Shown here piece by piece: positions 1 through 12,425 of a stretch of 64,000 nt of DNA (positions are counted from its first letter, which is position 1; the number at the start of each line of letters is the position of its first letter). The DNA is from Phoenix dactylifera. Lineage: Eukaryota > Streptophyta > Magnoliopsida > Arecales > Arecaceae. The position numbers were made by a program, and so were the translations under genes. The stretch covers positions 31,079,575 through 31,143,574 of the forward strand of contig NC_052392.1 in NCBI RefSeq assembly GCF_009389715.1, given 5' to 3'. A model generated the notes under the pieces. It ran no database searches. It worked only from the letters and a program-made list of their open reading frames with translations, and was not told the origin of the DNA.

Positions 1-1461
1 TTGTTTAGAGAATAAATCAAGAACCTCTATCCAAAAAGGAAAAAGAAAACGAACTGTAACAAATTAATCTCATTAATTAAAATCTATTTGAATGTAGACA
101 GTCATTATTTTCCATTCTAATAAGTTTCCTGGTTTATCTAGAAATATGATAATGATTGTGTTATTACAAATGTGTGAACAAGGTGATGACATCACACCAT
201 TCCTTTCAGTGGCAAAAACCAGTTCGTTCGAGGGGACCAAAGAGTGATACAAAAGGTTTGAGTACAAAGAAAATGAAATCATAGAACAAAGGAAGAAACT
301 AAAAAGAAATAGAAAATTGAGGAGTGCAAACTCTAGATTGAAGAGTTAACAAGCCTTATTTACAGAAAAGACTCCAAAAACCGAAAATAGACAAACACAC
401 ACACAAAAAAAAACTATATATGTGGTGCAATATTGGCTGTTGAGGTCCTTAGAAGAGTTTCTTCTCTTCTTATTTAAGCTCTCTATGGCTCAGATGTAGA
501 AAACATAATCATTCCTCTTTTTCTTCTTATTTGGTATAGTTAAACAATTCAAGCAAAGGACCCCACATTGAAGATCTCGAGATTTTTTGAGTTCTTACCC
601 ATCCATCTTGGGGTGAATGCCAAAATTTAGTTATAAAACTTTTAAAACTTCCATCAATCTCATCTTCAAAATTGGCAACCCAACTTATATGCAGTCCTCC
701 TCTGCAAATGCATACCAGAATGTTAGGTTTATGAAGTTCTAGCATATATAGTTTGTAACTTGTTCATGGCATGCTGTAATTTTCATGACAGTGGGGTCAA
801 GAAAAAAGACTAGTGATACATGATTACCAACCTCCATTTGGAGATCTTAGGCAAGAGATAAAGTCATTGAAGAAAAGATCATCAAATCGTTTTTCCTGAG
901 TTATTGGATGAGTTTTCACATCTTGATCATGATCCATGAAGAAATATTCGACGATGGCACCAGAGGTGTTTTGCCCTAGCAAAGTATAATGATGCTTTGT
1001 AATTAAGGATCATAGTTGGATCCTTCGCCTTTAAGAAGGATTCACTTGCCTTCACACGAATCCACCATTGGATCATCTACTACTCACTTTGAGATCGATA
1101 ACATTGCATGATTGATGGAGTTTGCAGAACTTTGAGATTTGAGAGGCGGGTGATTAAATAGTGGATTGATGCCAATGAAGGAGAACCCTTCTTTCTGCGA
1201 TCCCGTAATCAAACAGTAATTATAGGATGCCCGCTGCATGGAAACAAAAGGTACCTCTTTCCATCTCAGACAAGGAAACTGATATTATTTTAGATTTAGT
1301 GCAATATGTGAGAAGTATTTTAGTTACTGATTTCCTAGATGAGGGATAATGGGTTTCATCAGTTCTTGCCAAATGAGGGATAATGTTGCTTACCAACACC
1401 ATAATATTTTCCAAGAACCAATGGGGATTGAAATGATACATGGAGCAATGATTGGTCATCT
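1..1461. other. intergenic, no gene seen
   Basis: AT-rich sequence with only short chance reading frames on both strands. No splice-bounded coding segment, RNA gene or recognisable transposon end was found. It could hold the distal part of a gene lying outside the window, but nothing here supports one. Confidence 0.5.
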
Positions 1462-1931
1462 GTTTAATCACTAATCAGATTGTATATGATTGGCCAAAAG
1501 ACGTCCATAGCAATATGTGTTTTGCACCGTAGACGATTGGACAGCCCTAGATAGCCATCACATTTTTCATCCTAGAGACAGATAGCTCTCCTTCATCTCT
1601 CGACGCACTGCATATTGCATCAAACGGAACATGTCTAGATTTTCCAAATAAAGCAGAGTCATTCATCTCTGAGATGGATGATTCATGACTGCATATTTAA
1701 TCACTAATCAGATTGTATATGATTGGCCAAATGACATCCATAGAAATATATGTTTTGCACCGTAGACGACTGAATAACCTTGGATAGCTACCACATTTTT
1801 CATCTTAGAGACAGACAGCTCTCCTTCATCTCTCGACGCATTGCATATTGCATCGAACGAAACATCTCTAGTTTTTCAAATAAAGCAGTCATTCATTTCT
1901 GAGATGGATGATTTATGACTGCATAGCCCAT
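1462..1931. repeat. 234-bp tandem duplication
   Basis: Two head-to-tail copies begin with the same TTTAATCACTAATCAG string at 1462 and 1696, an offset of 234 bp. They stay alignable to the shared GACTGCATA near 1685-1693 and 1919-1927. The copies differ by scattered substitutions and small indels, so the duplication is not recent. No reading frame is conserved between them, so it is non-coding. Confidence 0.85.
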
Positions 1932-2537
1932 TCAGCCGTACAAAACATGCACCGCAGAGCATCCAAACCTCAAGAATGACACCACCATACCATACATAAT
2001 GCACAAATCTCCATGTGCCATATAAAATCAATTAGTGGAGTGGTAATGAAAAGCAAAATTAATTGAATTTGCAGGATTGTTCATAAAAAGAGCAAAAAAA
2101 AAAGAAAAAAAAACTTTTAAAGAAAACTCCAGCATGTACAACCAAGGTCCAACCTGTGCGAGGAATGTATTGGAGAAACAAACCCTTTCCCAACAGCACC
2201 GGTAGACACGCTCTCCCTGACGTGTGGGAGCACTTCCTGTGGGCCTGAGAGGCTGAGGCATGCGTGATTCCGTATGGATGTGCCAAGTCTCGAACTTGGC
2301 CGTCGATATTTAATACTATTTTAGCTTTTTTCTTTTCTTATATACGGATTCCTTCGACGTAGAACAAAAGTCGGAAGAATATTAATATAAAGCCTCCGAA
2401 ATCTTGTTGTCTATTCTCATCTCCTTCTCCTCTATTCCTCTCTTCTTCCTCATTCCCTTCTCTCCTCTTCTTTTTCCTCCTTCCCTTTCCTTCTCTTCTC
2501 TTCTCTTCCTCGGTTTGAGAGGGATACGGAAAGAGAG
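1932..2537 (+). promoter_or_regulatory. upstream region and 5' leader of the small gene
   Basis: Non-coding. From about 2401 to 2515 it is almost pure pyrimidine (CTCCTTCTCCTCT-type), as in many plant 5' leaders, and it leads into the AAGAGAGATGG start context at 2538. No clear TATA box could be fixed. The short minus-strand frames here are translations of the polypyrimidine tract. Confidence 0.4.
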
Positions 2538-3790
2538 ATGGGTGGGTGTGCGAGCAAGCCGAAGGAGTTGAAGGAGGAGGCAGATGCTCCTTTGGCCATC
2601 AATGAGCCAAAGAACAAGGTTGGCGATATTGGAGAGAAGGAAGGGGAGGAGGTTGTGCAAGAAAGTGGCAACCAATCCCTCGGCCTATTATTGAAGGAGG
2701 TACGTACAGATATATGACTTCCTCCAATTTTATTATGAAATTCTCAAGATTTTTTTAAAAAAAATTGTTTTAATTGTAAATTTGTCAAAATAGGTTATAT
2801 TGTTTGGAGAGCAATAAACTAGGCATTGATCATTATATTCTTTAATGTAGCCGGGTGTTAAAAGTGCCATGCAAAAAATACCAACCAACCAAAAATACAA
2901 CGTCTTCTTTTTCTTTTTTTGATACAATATACAATTTGTTCTTGCAAATGGCAATATCAGCACCCTAACTTTTTCCCTAAAACTATCTTCTAGACAATAA
3001 ATTTGGAGTCGATTATTTAGTTATTTCTGCTCCAATTTTAGATTGAGCTTGAAGGAGTTATTTCTGCTAAAAATTTGACCAAGAATGAACCGTTTGTGTG
3101 CCTTGACCGCAAGAATAATAACAAAATTATAAATTATTTGTTAACCATGTATGCCACCAAATTAGATTGCAATGGATTGCATGTACAGGAAGCCTCAAGA
3201 TATATATACATGTTGGTCATATGAAAAACAAGTGCATGCATATAAGACCTGGCATGCATCTCAATTATCGAAGCACTTCACACAGCAATTTTAGTTAACA
3301 AAACTATTATTCTTATTTGAGCGAGGTAGTCTCCCACAAATTTCCCTAAGCCCCCAAACCCTAGTGAAGTCAAGAATCAAAATTCTATGTTTAAGCATGG
3401 ATCATGGCATTGTGAATAAAGGTTTCCCACTTGAACTTAAGTTTGCAATAAATAAATATCTGTCCATTTGATATAAATAGGATGCATTCATGACTTAGCT
3501 GTAACGAAGAAATAAATCCTATAAAACTGAGCATGCTAAAGAGAACCATCTTTTTATCACAGATGGAAGCCAAAGAGGAAGACCAACATAAGAGAGAGCA
3601 GGTTGTAGAGAAATGGGAAACTAAAATGACAACTGTGACAGAGGAGGAATCAACTTCCAATCCGAAGGACTCAACTCCAACTGCTAAGGAAGAAAGCAAG
3701 GATTCAGGTGTTTATGCCAGCTCTGGTGAATCAGTTGTCTTAGAGGAGAGTGGATTGCCGATCTATTCTTCGGTGAAGGTCTTTTTCTGA
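2538..3790 (+). CDS. small acidic MGGC-type protein, two exons
   Basis: Proposed exons are 2538-2699 (54 codons, phase 0) and 3563-3790 (75 codons plus TGA), giving 129 residues. The intron starts GTACGT and ends TTTTTATCACAG. The protein begins MGGCASKPK: Gly2 with a small residue at position 6 fits an N-myristoylation signal, and Cys4 is a possible S-acylation site, so membrane anchoring is likely. The rest is Glu/Lys/Ser-rich, low-complexity and probably disordered, with no enzymatic motif. Plants have uncharacterised small proteins that start this way; no function is claimed. Exon 1 is too short to stand out in an open-frame scan. Its codon use, start context and phase-matched splice sites are the support. 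A further exon is possible, because a GTCTTT follows the last Lys codon. Confidence 0.55.
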
Positions 3791-5151
<1,361 letters not shown>

Positions 5152-5159
5152 TATAAATA
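5152..5159 (+). promoter_or_regulatory. TATA box of pseudogene A
   Basis: TATAAATA lies 129 bp upstream of the inferred ATG at 5281. Intact gene B has TATAAAT at the same distance (23284 for the ATG at 23413), and the leaders share CCAAGTTTC followed by AAGGACA. The pseudogene therefore kept its ancestral promoter. It may still be transcribed into the Copia insertion. Confidence 0.6.
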
Positions 5160-5400
5160 GCTACTCGATTTCCCAAGTTTCAGAAAGGACAAGAGTTATC
5201 AGTGGATGAAGCCTCAGTGGCTTCTTGCTTGTTTTCTTTTGTTAAGGGGATTTATTGGTATAATGTGGGAGTTTGTGAGAATGGGAGGCCACTTCTGTGG
5301 GGTGGTGGAAGGGCTGAAGCCGAGGGGGATGGTTTTGGTTCAGGTGGTTTTCGTCGGAGTGAACCTTTTCTACAAGCTGGCCATGAACGATGGCATGAAT

Positions 5401-6695
5401 TGTTGCGCGATGAAAGGACTCACTCTCGATCGTACTGTTTCCTTTCCTGCATCCAAACTGCGGAAAGACGAATCGAGAAGAAGAAGTAGTAGAGAATAAA
5501 ATCAAACAATCACAAAGACAATAATTTTACGTGGTTCACCCAATACGGGTTACGTCCACGGAGACCACACACACAGATTTCAATATATTCAGCAAGGGTT
5601 ACAATGATCTCTCTTTCTGTTGGAGATTGCACACCTAGGGCTCGTTTGGTTCGCAGGAAAAGGAGGGGGGAAAGTGTGGTCAACGGGAAAGTAATGAAAT
5701 GCCTCTTGTTTGGTTGGAGTTTTCAAAGGAGAGAGATGGGAAAGTTGTATTCCCATGGGAATATGATTCCCACATTTCATGGGAAAGTCTTTCCCATGAG
5801 AAACATGGGAAAGTTACTTTCCCATGAGGTGGGAATCACTCCTTTTTTATTTTTTCCCAAAAAGACCCTTCAGCATTAAAGAAGCATTAAAGAGGCATTA
5901 AAGACTTAATTTTTATTAAGGGCATAATAGGAATTATACATAACTTTCCTAGGAAAGTGGATGGTCAACCAAACATAAGCACTTTGGAAATTTGTCACTT
6001 TTCCATGGTTAACCAAACATGCCAAAAGTACTTTCCTAGGTATCCTCTTCCTAGGAATATGATTCCCAGGAATCATATTCCTAGGAGGGAAAATACTTCC
6101 CGCGAACCAAACGAGCCCCTAGGGCTTACAAGAGAGATAGAACTCCAAAAGAAAACTCACTACAACCGCTCTCATCCTCCCTAGGGTTCACAAAAAAACC
6201 TATTTATAGGTTTTCAACACATAAGGAAACTTTCCTACAAAATCCTAAGTCAAAAAAAAACTGATGTTGCCACCGTTTCAATCAATCCCGTGATCAGGAG
6301 TCGACTCCTCACTTTCAGGGGTCGACTCCTGATAAGTTCGAGTCGACTCGGACATCCTCGGGTCGACTCCAAGTATCAGCACCGAAACTGGCAGGTTCTG
6401 TCTTTCTGAGAGAGTCGACTCCTGCAGAGCTGGAGTCGACTCCTGCAGAGCTGGAGTCGACTCCTGCAGGACTGGAGTCGACTCCTGCACGCAACCCAGA
6501 AAACTGCTCTCTGTTTCTTCACTGTGGCAGATGCGAGTCGACCCTCTCATCCCTGGGGTCGACTCAAGCTTCATAGGAGTCGACTCCAGCTCTGCAGGAG
6601 TCGACTCCATTCAGTTGGCACAGACTTTTTCAAGCAAACTTGAGCCGAATTCAATTTGCAGTCGTTTCGAGTTTCGAGGCACATTTTTCTCAACA
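5401..6695 (-). repeat. Copia-1 3' LTR (left), 1295 bp
   Basis: Starts TGTTGCGCG and ends CTCAACA in plus orientation. It is 421 bp longer than the partner LTR at 10720-11593. The difference is fully explained by +484 bp (481-bp MITE plus its 3-bp TSD) and -63 bp (three fewer 21-bp repeat units). It holds twelve GTCGAC sites, against fifteen in the other LTR. Confidence 0.95.
5638..6118. mobile_element. PIF/Harbinger-like MITE nested in the Copia-1 LTR
   Basis: 481 bp with perfect terminal inverted repeats GGGCTCGTTTGGTTCGC / GCGAACCAAACGAGCCC and the 3-bp TSD CTA (5635-5637 and 6119-6121). The partner LTR near 10955 shows the empty site with a single CTA. The interior is rich in short palindromes of the TCCCATGGGAA and CCTAGGAA kind and has no transposase frame. 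The 3-bp TSD and the GGG..GTTTGGTT end fit Tourist/Harbinger MITEs, although TTA/TAA is their commoner target. Confidence 0.9.
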
Positions 6696-6796
6696 ATCTC
6701 CCACTTGCCGAGAAACAAGCCTGAAGCAACCGTAACCCCATCAGCAACATGATCTCCAATCATCCTCCATGTGTGTGTGAACCTCTGTCTTCACTT

Positions 6797-9700
6797 CTAG
6801 CTGTGAAGACCAACAGAAGATGCACATATGTGCAACTTCTTAAGAGTAACTACCTTTGTCAACATATCTGCTGGGTTGTCCATTGTATGTATCTTCTCTA
6901 GCCGGAAAAAATCTTCTTCGAGGAGTGACCGAATAAAGTGATATCTGATATCAATGTGTTTGGTCCTTGAGTGAAAAGCAGCATTCTTTGCCAAATGTAT
7001 AGCACTCTGGCTGTCGCTATACAACTTCGCATCGCCTTGCTCCATGCCAAGCTCTTTCATCAAACCTTGTAACCAAACCATCTCCTTGCTCGCTTCAGTA
7101 AGAGCAACGTATTCGGCCTCGGTCGTAGACAATGCTACAATCTTCTGTAGTTTCGAAACCCATGAAACTGCAGCACTTCCCAGCGTGAACACATACCCGG
7201 TAGTACTCTTTCTGCCATCAATATCTCCAGCCATGTCAGAATCCACGAAACCATATAGGCAAACATCAGGACCACCATAGCATAGTCCTAAGTCTCTGGT
7301 TTCTTTCATATACCGCAATATCCACTTCACAGCTCTCCAATGCTCCTGGCCTGGATCGCTCATGTATCTGCTCACCACTCCCACTACATGGGCAATATCC
7401 GGTCTCGTGCAAACCATGGCATACATAAGGCTTCCGACCGCTGATGAGTAGGGTACATACTTCATCTCATCTCGATCATTCTGCGTAGTCGGACACTCCT
7501 GCTTTGATAACTTGAAGTGTGCGCCCAGCGGAGTACTCACAGCTTTAGCCCCGTCCATATTGAACCGCTTCAGCACCTTATCAATGTACTCTGCTTGAGA
7601 CAACTTCAACGTTTTAAGCTTCCTGTCCCTGCTGATGCGCATCCCAAGGACTTTCTTGGCTTCACCCAAGTCCTTCATTGAAAACTCCTGGGATAATTGT
7701 TTCTTCAGTTTCACAATCTCTCCCATGTTGGCACTTGCCACCAACATATCATCTACATACAGAAGTAGAATGATATATGAGCTTTTCAATCCCTTAAAGT
7801 AGCAGCAATGATCACCATTACACCTCTGAAACTCATTCTTCAGCATAAACTGATCAAACTTTAAGTACCACTGACGAGGCGCTTGTTTCAACCCGTACAA
7901 ACTTTTCTGAAGTCGGCACACCCAATCTTTCTTCCCCTTCACTACATATCCTTCTGGCTGCTTCATGTAGATTTCCTCTTCAAGGTCGCCATGTAAAAAT
8001 GCAGTCTTGATGTCAAGCTGCTCAAGATGTAAGTCGTTGGCTGCCACTATGCTCAACACCATCCGGATAGTAGACATCTTCACAACTGGAGAAAAGATCT
8101 CGTCAAAATCAATGCCCTCCTTCTGCTGAAAACCCTTGACAACAAGTCTCGCTTTGAACCTCTCAGAACCATCTGGTTCAAGCTTTAGTCTGTATACCCA
8201 CTTGTTGTGCAAAGCTCTCTTCTCCTTCGGAAGTGGAACCAAGTCTCACGTCCTGTTGGATGATAGGGAATCCATTTCATCATCCATGGCAAGCTTTCAC
8301 TTGTCACTGGCTTCGACCTGTAAAGCCTCCTTATAGCTTTCTGGCTCACCACCATCCGTAAGCAACAAGTATTGTAGGGAGTCAGCATACCTAGACGGAG
8401 TTTTTCTGTTTCTTTTACCCTTGCGCAAAGCAATCGGGATATCAGCTGGCAGTTCTTCTTCTTGCTGTGCTTCTCCCACTGGCTCAGCAACTTCTTCATC
8501 GTCTCGAGACATTGTTTCATCATCCAGCTCTGCATATTCCGATTTTACAGCTTTGTCGCCTCGGCCCGTCTGTTGCTGCAGGTCCTTGTACAGAACCTCT
8601 TCATTGAATACAACATTTCTGCTCCGGATGACTTTCCGATCTGTCGCATCCCAGAGTCGGTATCCAAAATCATCACCACCGTACCCAATGAATGTGCACT
8701 TCTTTGACTTTGCATCCAGCTTGGTTCGATTGTCTGCAGTATCGAGCACGTAAGAGATGCAACCAAAGGTACGCAAGTGAGATAGTTTCACCTCTTTCCC
8801 AGTCCATGCTTCCTCCGGCAGTCCAAGCTCCAATGCAACTGAAGGCCCTCTGTTGATCAGATACACTGCTGTACTGACCGCTTCCGCCCAAAAAATCTTC
8901 GGCAACCCCGCATGAAGCCTCATGCATCGTGCCCGCTCGTTGATGGTGCGGTTCATGCGTTCTGCAACGCCATTTTGCTGTGGCGTTCCTGGAACCGTCT
9001 TCAGTCTTCGAATTCCAGCTGAGGCACAAAAAACCTCAAACTCATCACTGCAGTATTCGCCCCCATTTTCAGACTTGAGACACTTCAATCTCTGACCTGT
9101 CTCATTCTCCACTAGAGCCTTCCACCTCTTGAACTTCTCAAATACATCGGATTTGTGCTTCAAGAAGTAGACCCATAGCTTTCGGGTAGCATCATCGATG
9201 AACGTGACATAGTACCTTGCTCCTGCATGAGAAGCCACTTGAGTTGGTCCCCACACGTCAGTATGTACGAGTTCCAACTTAGAATTTTTCTTGGTACTAC
9301 CTCCTTTTGAAAAACTGACCTTCTTCTGCTTTGATAGTACACAATCTTCACAGAATTTCAAATCCACAGATTTCAGATCTCCCAGTTTTTCTTTAGTCAT
9401 CATCACCTTCATCCCTTTCTGACTCATGTGGCCAAGTCTCATGTGCCATGTCCTTGCATCAACAGTCGGATTTGCAGTACTGACGGTGGAATCAGTATCA
9501 GCTGTCATGTATAGTGTTCCTGACCTTGCACCTCGAGCAATCACCAAGGCTCCCTTAGTGATCTTCCAAGCATCATCATTGAAGGTGGTCACAAACCCCA
9601 AATCCGACAACTGACTTACCGAAATCAGATTTCGAGCCAGTTTGGGTACATGTTGCACATCTTTCAGAGTTAAAGTCATCCCACTTGATGTCTTTATCTG

Positions 9701-10687
9701 AGCATCTCCCTTCCCTACGATGTTGCAACTGTTTCCATCACCAAGATACACCTTGCCGTGATCACCTGCAACATAGTTTGAGATGATTGCCTTGTTTCCA
9801 GTAGCATGGAACGAGGCACCTGAGTCGACTATCCACGACTCCGGATGAATATCACAGGAAAGTATCAGGGCATCATCTTCACTTGCAGTTTTGGCTAAAT
9901 TAGCACTTGCTTTAGTGTCAGAACCACCATTGTTCTTCGACACTTTGCAGTCTTTTCTCAAGTGACCCTTCTGCCCACAATTCCAGCACTTTCCAAGAGG
10001 TCTAGACTTGTTTCTAGACTTGGATCGTCCACCCCTATTTCTGTCTCCCTTCTTTGAAGTCCTTCCACGTTCTTCAAAAGCCAGCGCGTTCCCAGATGAA
10101 CTTGCTGATGGATACAGGGTTTTCCTTCGAGCCTCTTCACTCAGAATAAGAGCTACCACTTCATCAAACCTCGCTGTAGTCCTTCCCGAAGAATTACTAA
10201 CAGCCGTGATAAAGCCTTCCCAACTTTCAGGCATCTGACCTAGAAGAGCCCACGCCTTCACCTCATCAGTGAACGTGATCTTCACAGATTCCAATTGGGC
10301 ACATAGGGTATTGAATTCACTCAGATGTGAATGAACACTCCCACTGTCTCTCATCTTCAAAGTGAATAATCGTCGAATCAGGAATACCTTGTTCGCTCCT
10401 GTTGGCTCATCATACATGGAAGCCAGTGTGTCCATCAAATCTTTTGCAGTCTTTACTTTGGATATATTGGCGAGGATCTCCGATGCCAAGGACAAACGGA
10501 TAGCGGCGAGCGCCTTCTTATCAAGACGCTCCCACTTCTCCGACGGCATGTCTGTCGGCTTCGCTTCTTCTCCGCCCAGTGGTAGATCCAGATCCTTTGA
10601 GAGCAAGTAATCTTCCATCTGCATCTTCCACACACCAAAGTTCTGTCCGTTGAATTTCTCTATCCTCAATCTTCCTTCGTCAGCCAT
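6797..10687 (-). pseudogene. Copia-1 gag-pol, two in-frame stops
   Basis: One reading frame of 1297 codons starting at MADEGRLRIEKF (10687), broken only by TGA at codon 797 (8297-8299) and codon 814 (8246-8248), at the start of the reverse transcriptase region. Domains by approximate codon: gag 1-230; zinc knuckle CX2CX4HX4C (CWNCGQKGHLRKDC) at 233; protease DSGAS at 287; integrase from 473 (HTDVWGP); reverse transcriptase with YVDD at 977; RNase H with STTEAEY near 1170. Both stops fall where a Trp codon would be plausible. An element with these stops could move only with help from other copies. Stop codon readthrough is possible in principle, but nothing supports it. Confidence 0.93.
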
Positions 10688-10705
10688 TGGGACACAGGGA
10701 ACGTA

Positions 10706-10717
10706 GCTCTGATACCA
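10706..10717 (-). promoter_or_regulatory. Copia-1 primer-binding site
   Basis: Reads TGGTATCAGAGC on the minus strand, complementary to the 3' end of plant initiator Met-tRNA, two bases from the LTR edge at 10720. It fixes the element's direction: the right LTR is the 5' LTR. Confidence 0.95.
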
Positions 10718-11033
10718 GTTGTTGCGCGATGAAAGGACTCACCCTCGATCGTACTGTTCCCTTTCCTGCATCCAAACTGCGGAAAGACGAATCGAGAAGA
10801 AGAAGTAGTAGAGAATAAAATCAAACAATCACAAAGACAATAATTTTACGTGGTTCACCCAATACGGGTTACGTCCACGGAGGCCACACACACAGATTTC
10901 AATATATTCAGCAAGGGTTACAATGATCTCTCTTCCTGTTGGAGATTGCACACCTAGGGCTTACAAGAGAGATAGAACTCCAAAAGAAAACTCACTACAG
11001 CCGCTCTCATCCTCCCTAGGGTTCACAAAAAAA

Positions 11034-11045
11034 CCTATTTATAGG
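11034..11045 (-). promoter_or_regulatory. Copia-1 LTR TATA box
   Basis: CCTATAAATAGG on the minus strand, itself a near-perfect 12-bp palindrome, about 90 bp downstream (element direction) of the GTCGAC array. Transcription should start roughly 30 bp further on, near 11000. The same motif is in the left LTR near 6200. Position and sequence fit; no transcript evidence is available. Confidence 0.7.
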
Positions 11046-11130
11046 TTTTCAACACATAAGGAAACTTCCCTACAAAACCCTAAGTCAAAAAAAAACTGAT
11101 CTTGCCACCGTTTCAATCAATCCCGTGATC

Positions 11131-11508
11131 AGGAGTCGACTCCTCACTTTCAGGGGTCGACTCCTGATAAGTTCAAGTCGACTCGGACATCCTCGGGTCG
11201 ACTCCAAGTATCAGCACCGAAACTGGCAGGTTCTGTCTTTCTGAGAGAGTCGACTCCTGCAGAGCTGGAGTCGACTCCTGCAGGACTGGAGTCGACTCCT
11301 GCATGGCTGGAGTCGACTCCTGCAAAGCTGGAGTCGACTCCTGCAGGACTGGAGTCGACTCCTGCAGGACTGGAGTCGACTCCTGCAAGCAACCCAGAAA
11401 ACTGCTCTCTGTTTCTTCACTGTGGCAGATGCGAGTCGACCCTCTCATCCCTGGGGTCGACTCAAGCTTCATAGGAGTCGACTCCAGCTCTGCAGGAGTC
11501 GACTCCAT
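11131..11508 (-). repeat. Palindromic GTCGAC array in Copia-1 U3 (15 sites)
   Basis: Fifteen GTCGAC cores, most inside longer palindromes such as GGAGTCGACTCC. Seven lie in a 21-bp tandem array (11246-11393; unit GTCGACTCCTGCAGGACTGGA with variants), the others more widely spaced on both sides. The left LTR (6298-6610) keeps the same plan with four tandem units and twelve cores. Because 21 is a multiple of 3, several frames stay open and give Glu-Ser-Thr-Pro or Ala-Gly-Val-Asp-Ser repeats; these are artefacts. An enhancer role is inferred from position upstream of the TATA box. Confidence 0.9.
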
Positions 11509-12425
11509 TCAGTTGGCACAGACTTTTTCAAGCAAACTTGAGCCGAATTCAATTTGCAGTCGTTTCGAGTTTCGAGGCACATTTTTCTCAACATGAATAT
11601 GAGGGTCCTCGTTGCCTACCGTTATCTCTTCGCCACTGCCTTTTTGGGCCCTCTTGCCTTCTTCCTGGAGAGGTACAATGCTCTAGAATTCTTTCTTGTT
11701 CTTGTTCTTTCTTCTTTTTTTTCTTTTCTTTGAGAGAAAAGGAGGCTAATTAAGGCACCAGCCATTATTGAGGAAGTAAAATTTACATAAGAATAAAGAG
11801 TAAGGAATGCACAATAGAAAAGAGGATGCAGGCAAAAAAAACTTGGGATCGAGAGATCGAACACTAAAGCAAAAGAGACCACAATGGTTCTTATACTCGA
11901 TTGCTGCTTGTCTTATTTTATCCTTAGTATGTGCTCCACAGGTACGATGCACATGCATGACATATAGCATGGATATGAAGCTACATATTATGTTACTGCA
12001 ATCTAACTAAATATAAGTTTATTTTTTTATCGTTTATGCTCGTGAAGTATGGATGGCTATGATTCATCTAACAGGCCATGACGTGAAGGTTTCATGTTGG
12101 GCTCCATGAGAATATGCGCTCCATGCCTTCAGAATTATATTAAGAATGGCATCATGGGAAAATGTCACATGATCGTGAGGAGCCTGTAAAGCTAAGACTC
12201 TTGCATTCAAAGGGCTGCAGAGCCTGCAGGAGTTCGTATTATTAGAAACTAGGGTTTGAAATGCCCAGTACATGTACTATATATAATATATGGAGAGAGA
12301 ATAAAGAATGGTAAGGCAAAGACTAACGCACCACTTGAAAGTTTGCTTGAGATAGTAGAATAGCTTGATTATGTGAATGACATTTGAAACTTGCTTAACA
12401 TGGTCGTCGACCCAGGTTTTCAAGT

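Larger units (their letters stand above)
5401..11593 (-). mobile_element. Copia-1: Ty1/Copia LTR retrotransposon in exon 1 of pseudogene A
   Basis: Complete element, 6193 bp (5712 without the nested MITE), antisense to the host gene. It is flanked by the 5-bp TSD TGAAT (5396-5400 and 11594-11598), and joining the flanks across one TGAAT restores the gene B-like coding frame. LTR ends are TG...CA on the element strand. The primer-binding site (initiator-Met tRNA type) lies next to the right LTR and a purine-rich tract (AAGTGGGAGAT) next to the left LTR. The domain order protease, integrase, reverse transcriptase, RNase H defines Copia. The gag type and tract suggest a Tork/Tnt1-like lineage (inference). 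Ignoring the MITE and repeat-number change, I count about 10 differences between LTRs over roughly 0.8 kb. Confidence 0.97.
10720..11593 (-). repeat. Copia-1 5' LTR (right), 874 bp
   Basis: Ends match the left LTR and abut the TGAAT TSD. On the element strand it starts TGTTGAGAAAAATG and ends CGCGCAACA. The first roughly 550 bp (U3) hold the GTCGAC array, followed by a TATA box at 11034-11045; the rest is R-U5. It has no MITE and so shows the pre-insertion state of the partner LTR. Confidence 0.95.

Noticed and set aside
8421-8753. Plus-strand frames opposite Copia-1 pol
   Set aside because: Shadows of the integrase/RT coding strand, which carries the diagnostic motifs.
11150-11508. Minus-strand frames with repeating Glu-Ser-Thr-Pro or Ala-Gly-Val-Asp-Ser peptides
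   Set aside because: Produced by the 21-bp LTR repeat (divisible by 3) in U3, upstream of the TATA box. Several frames are open at once and the partner LTR has a different unit number.
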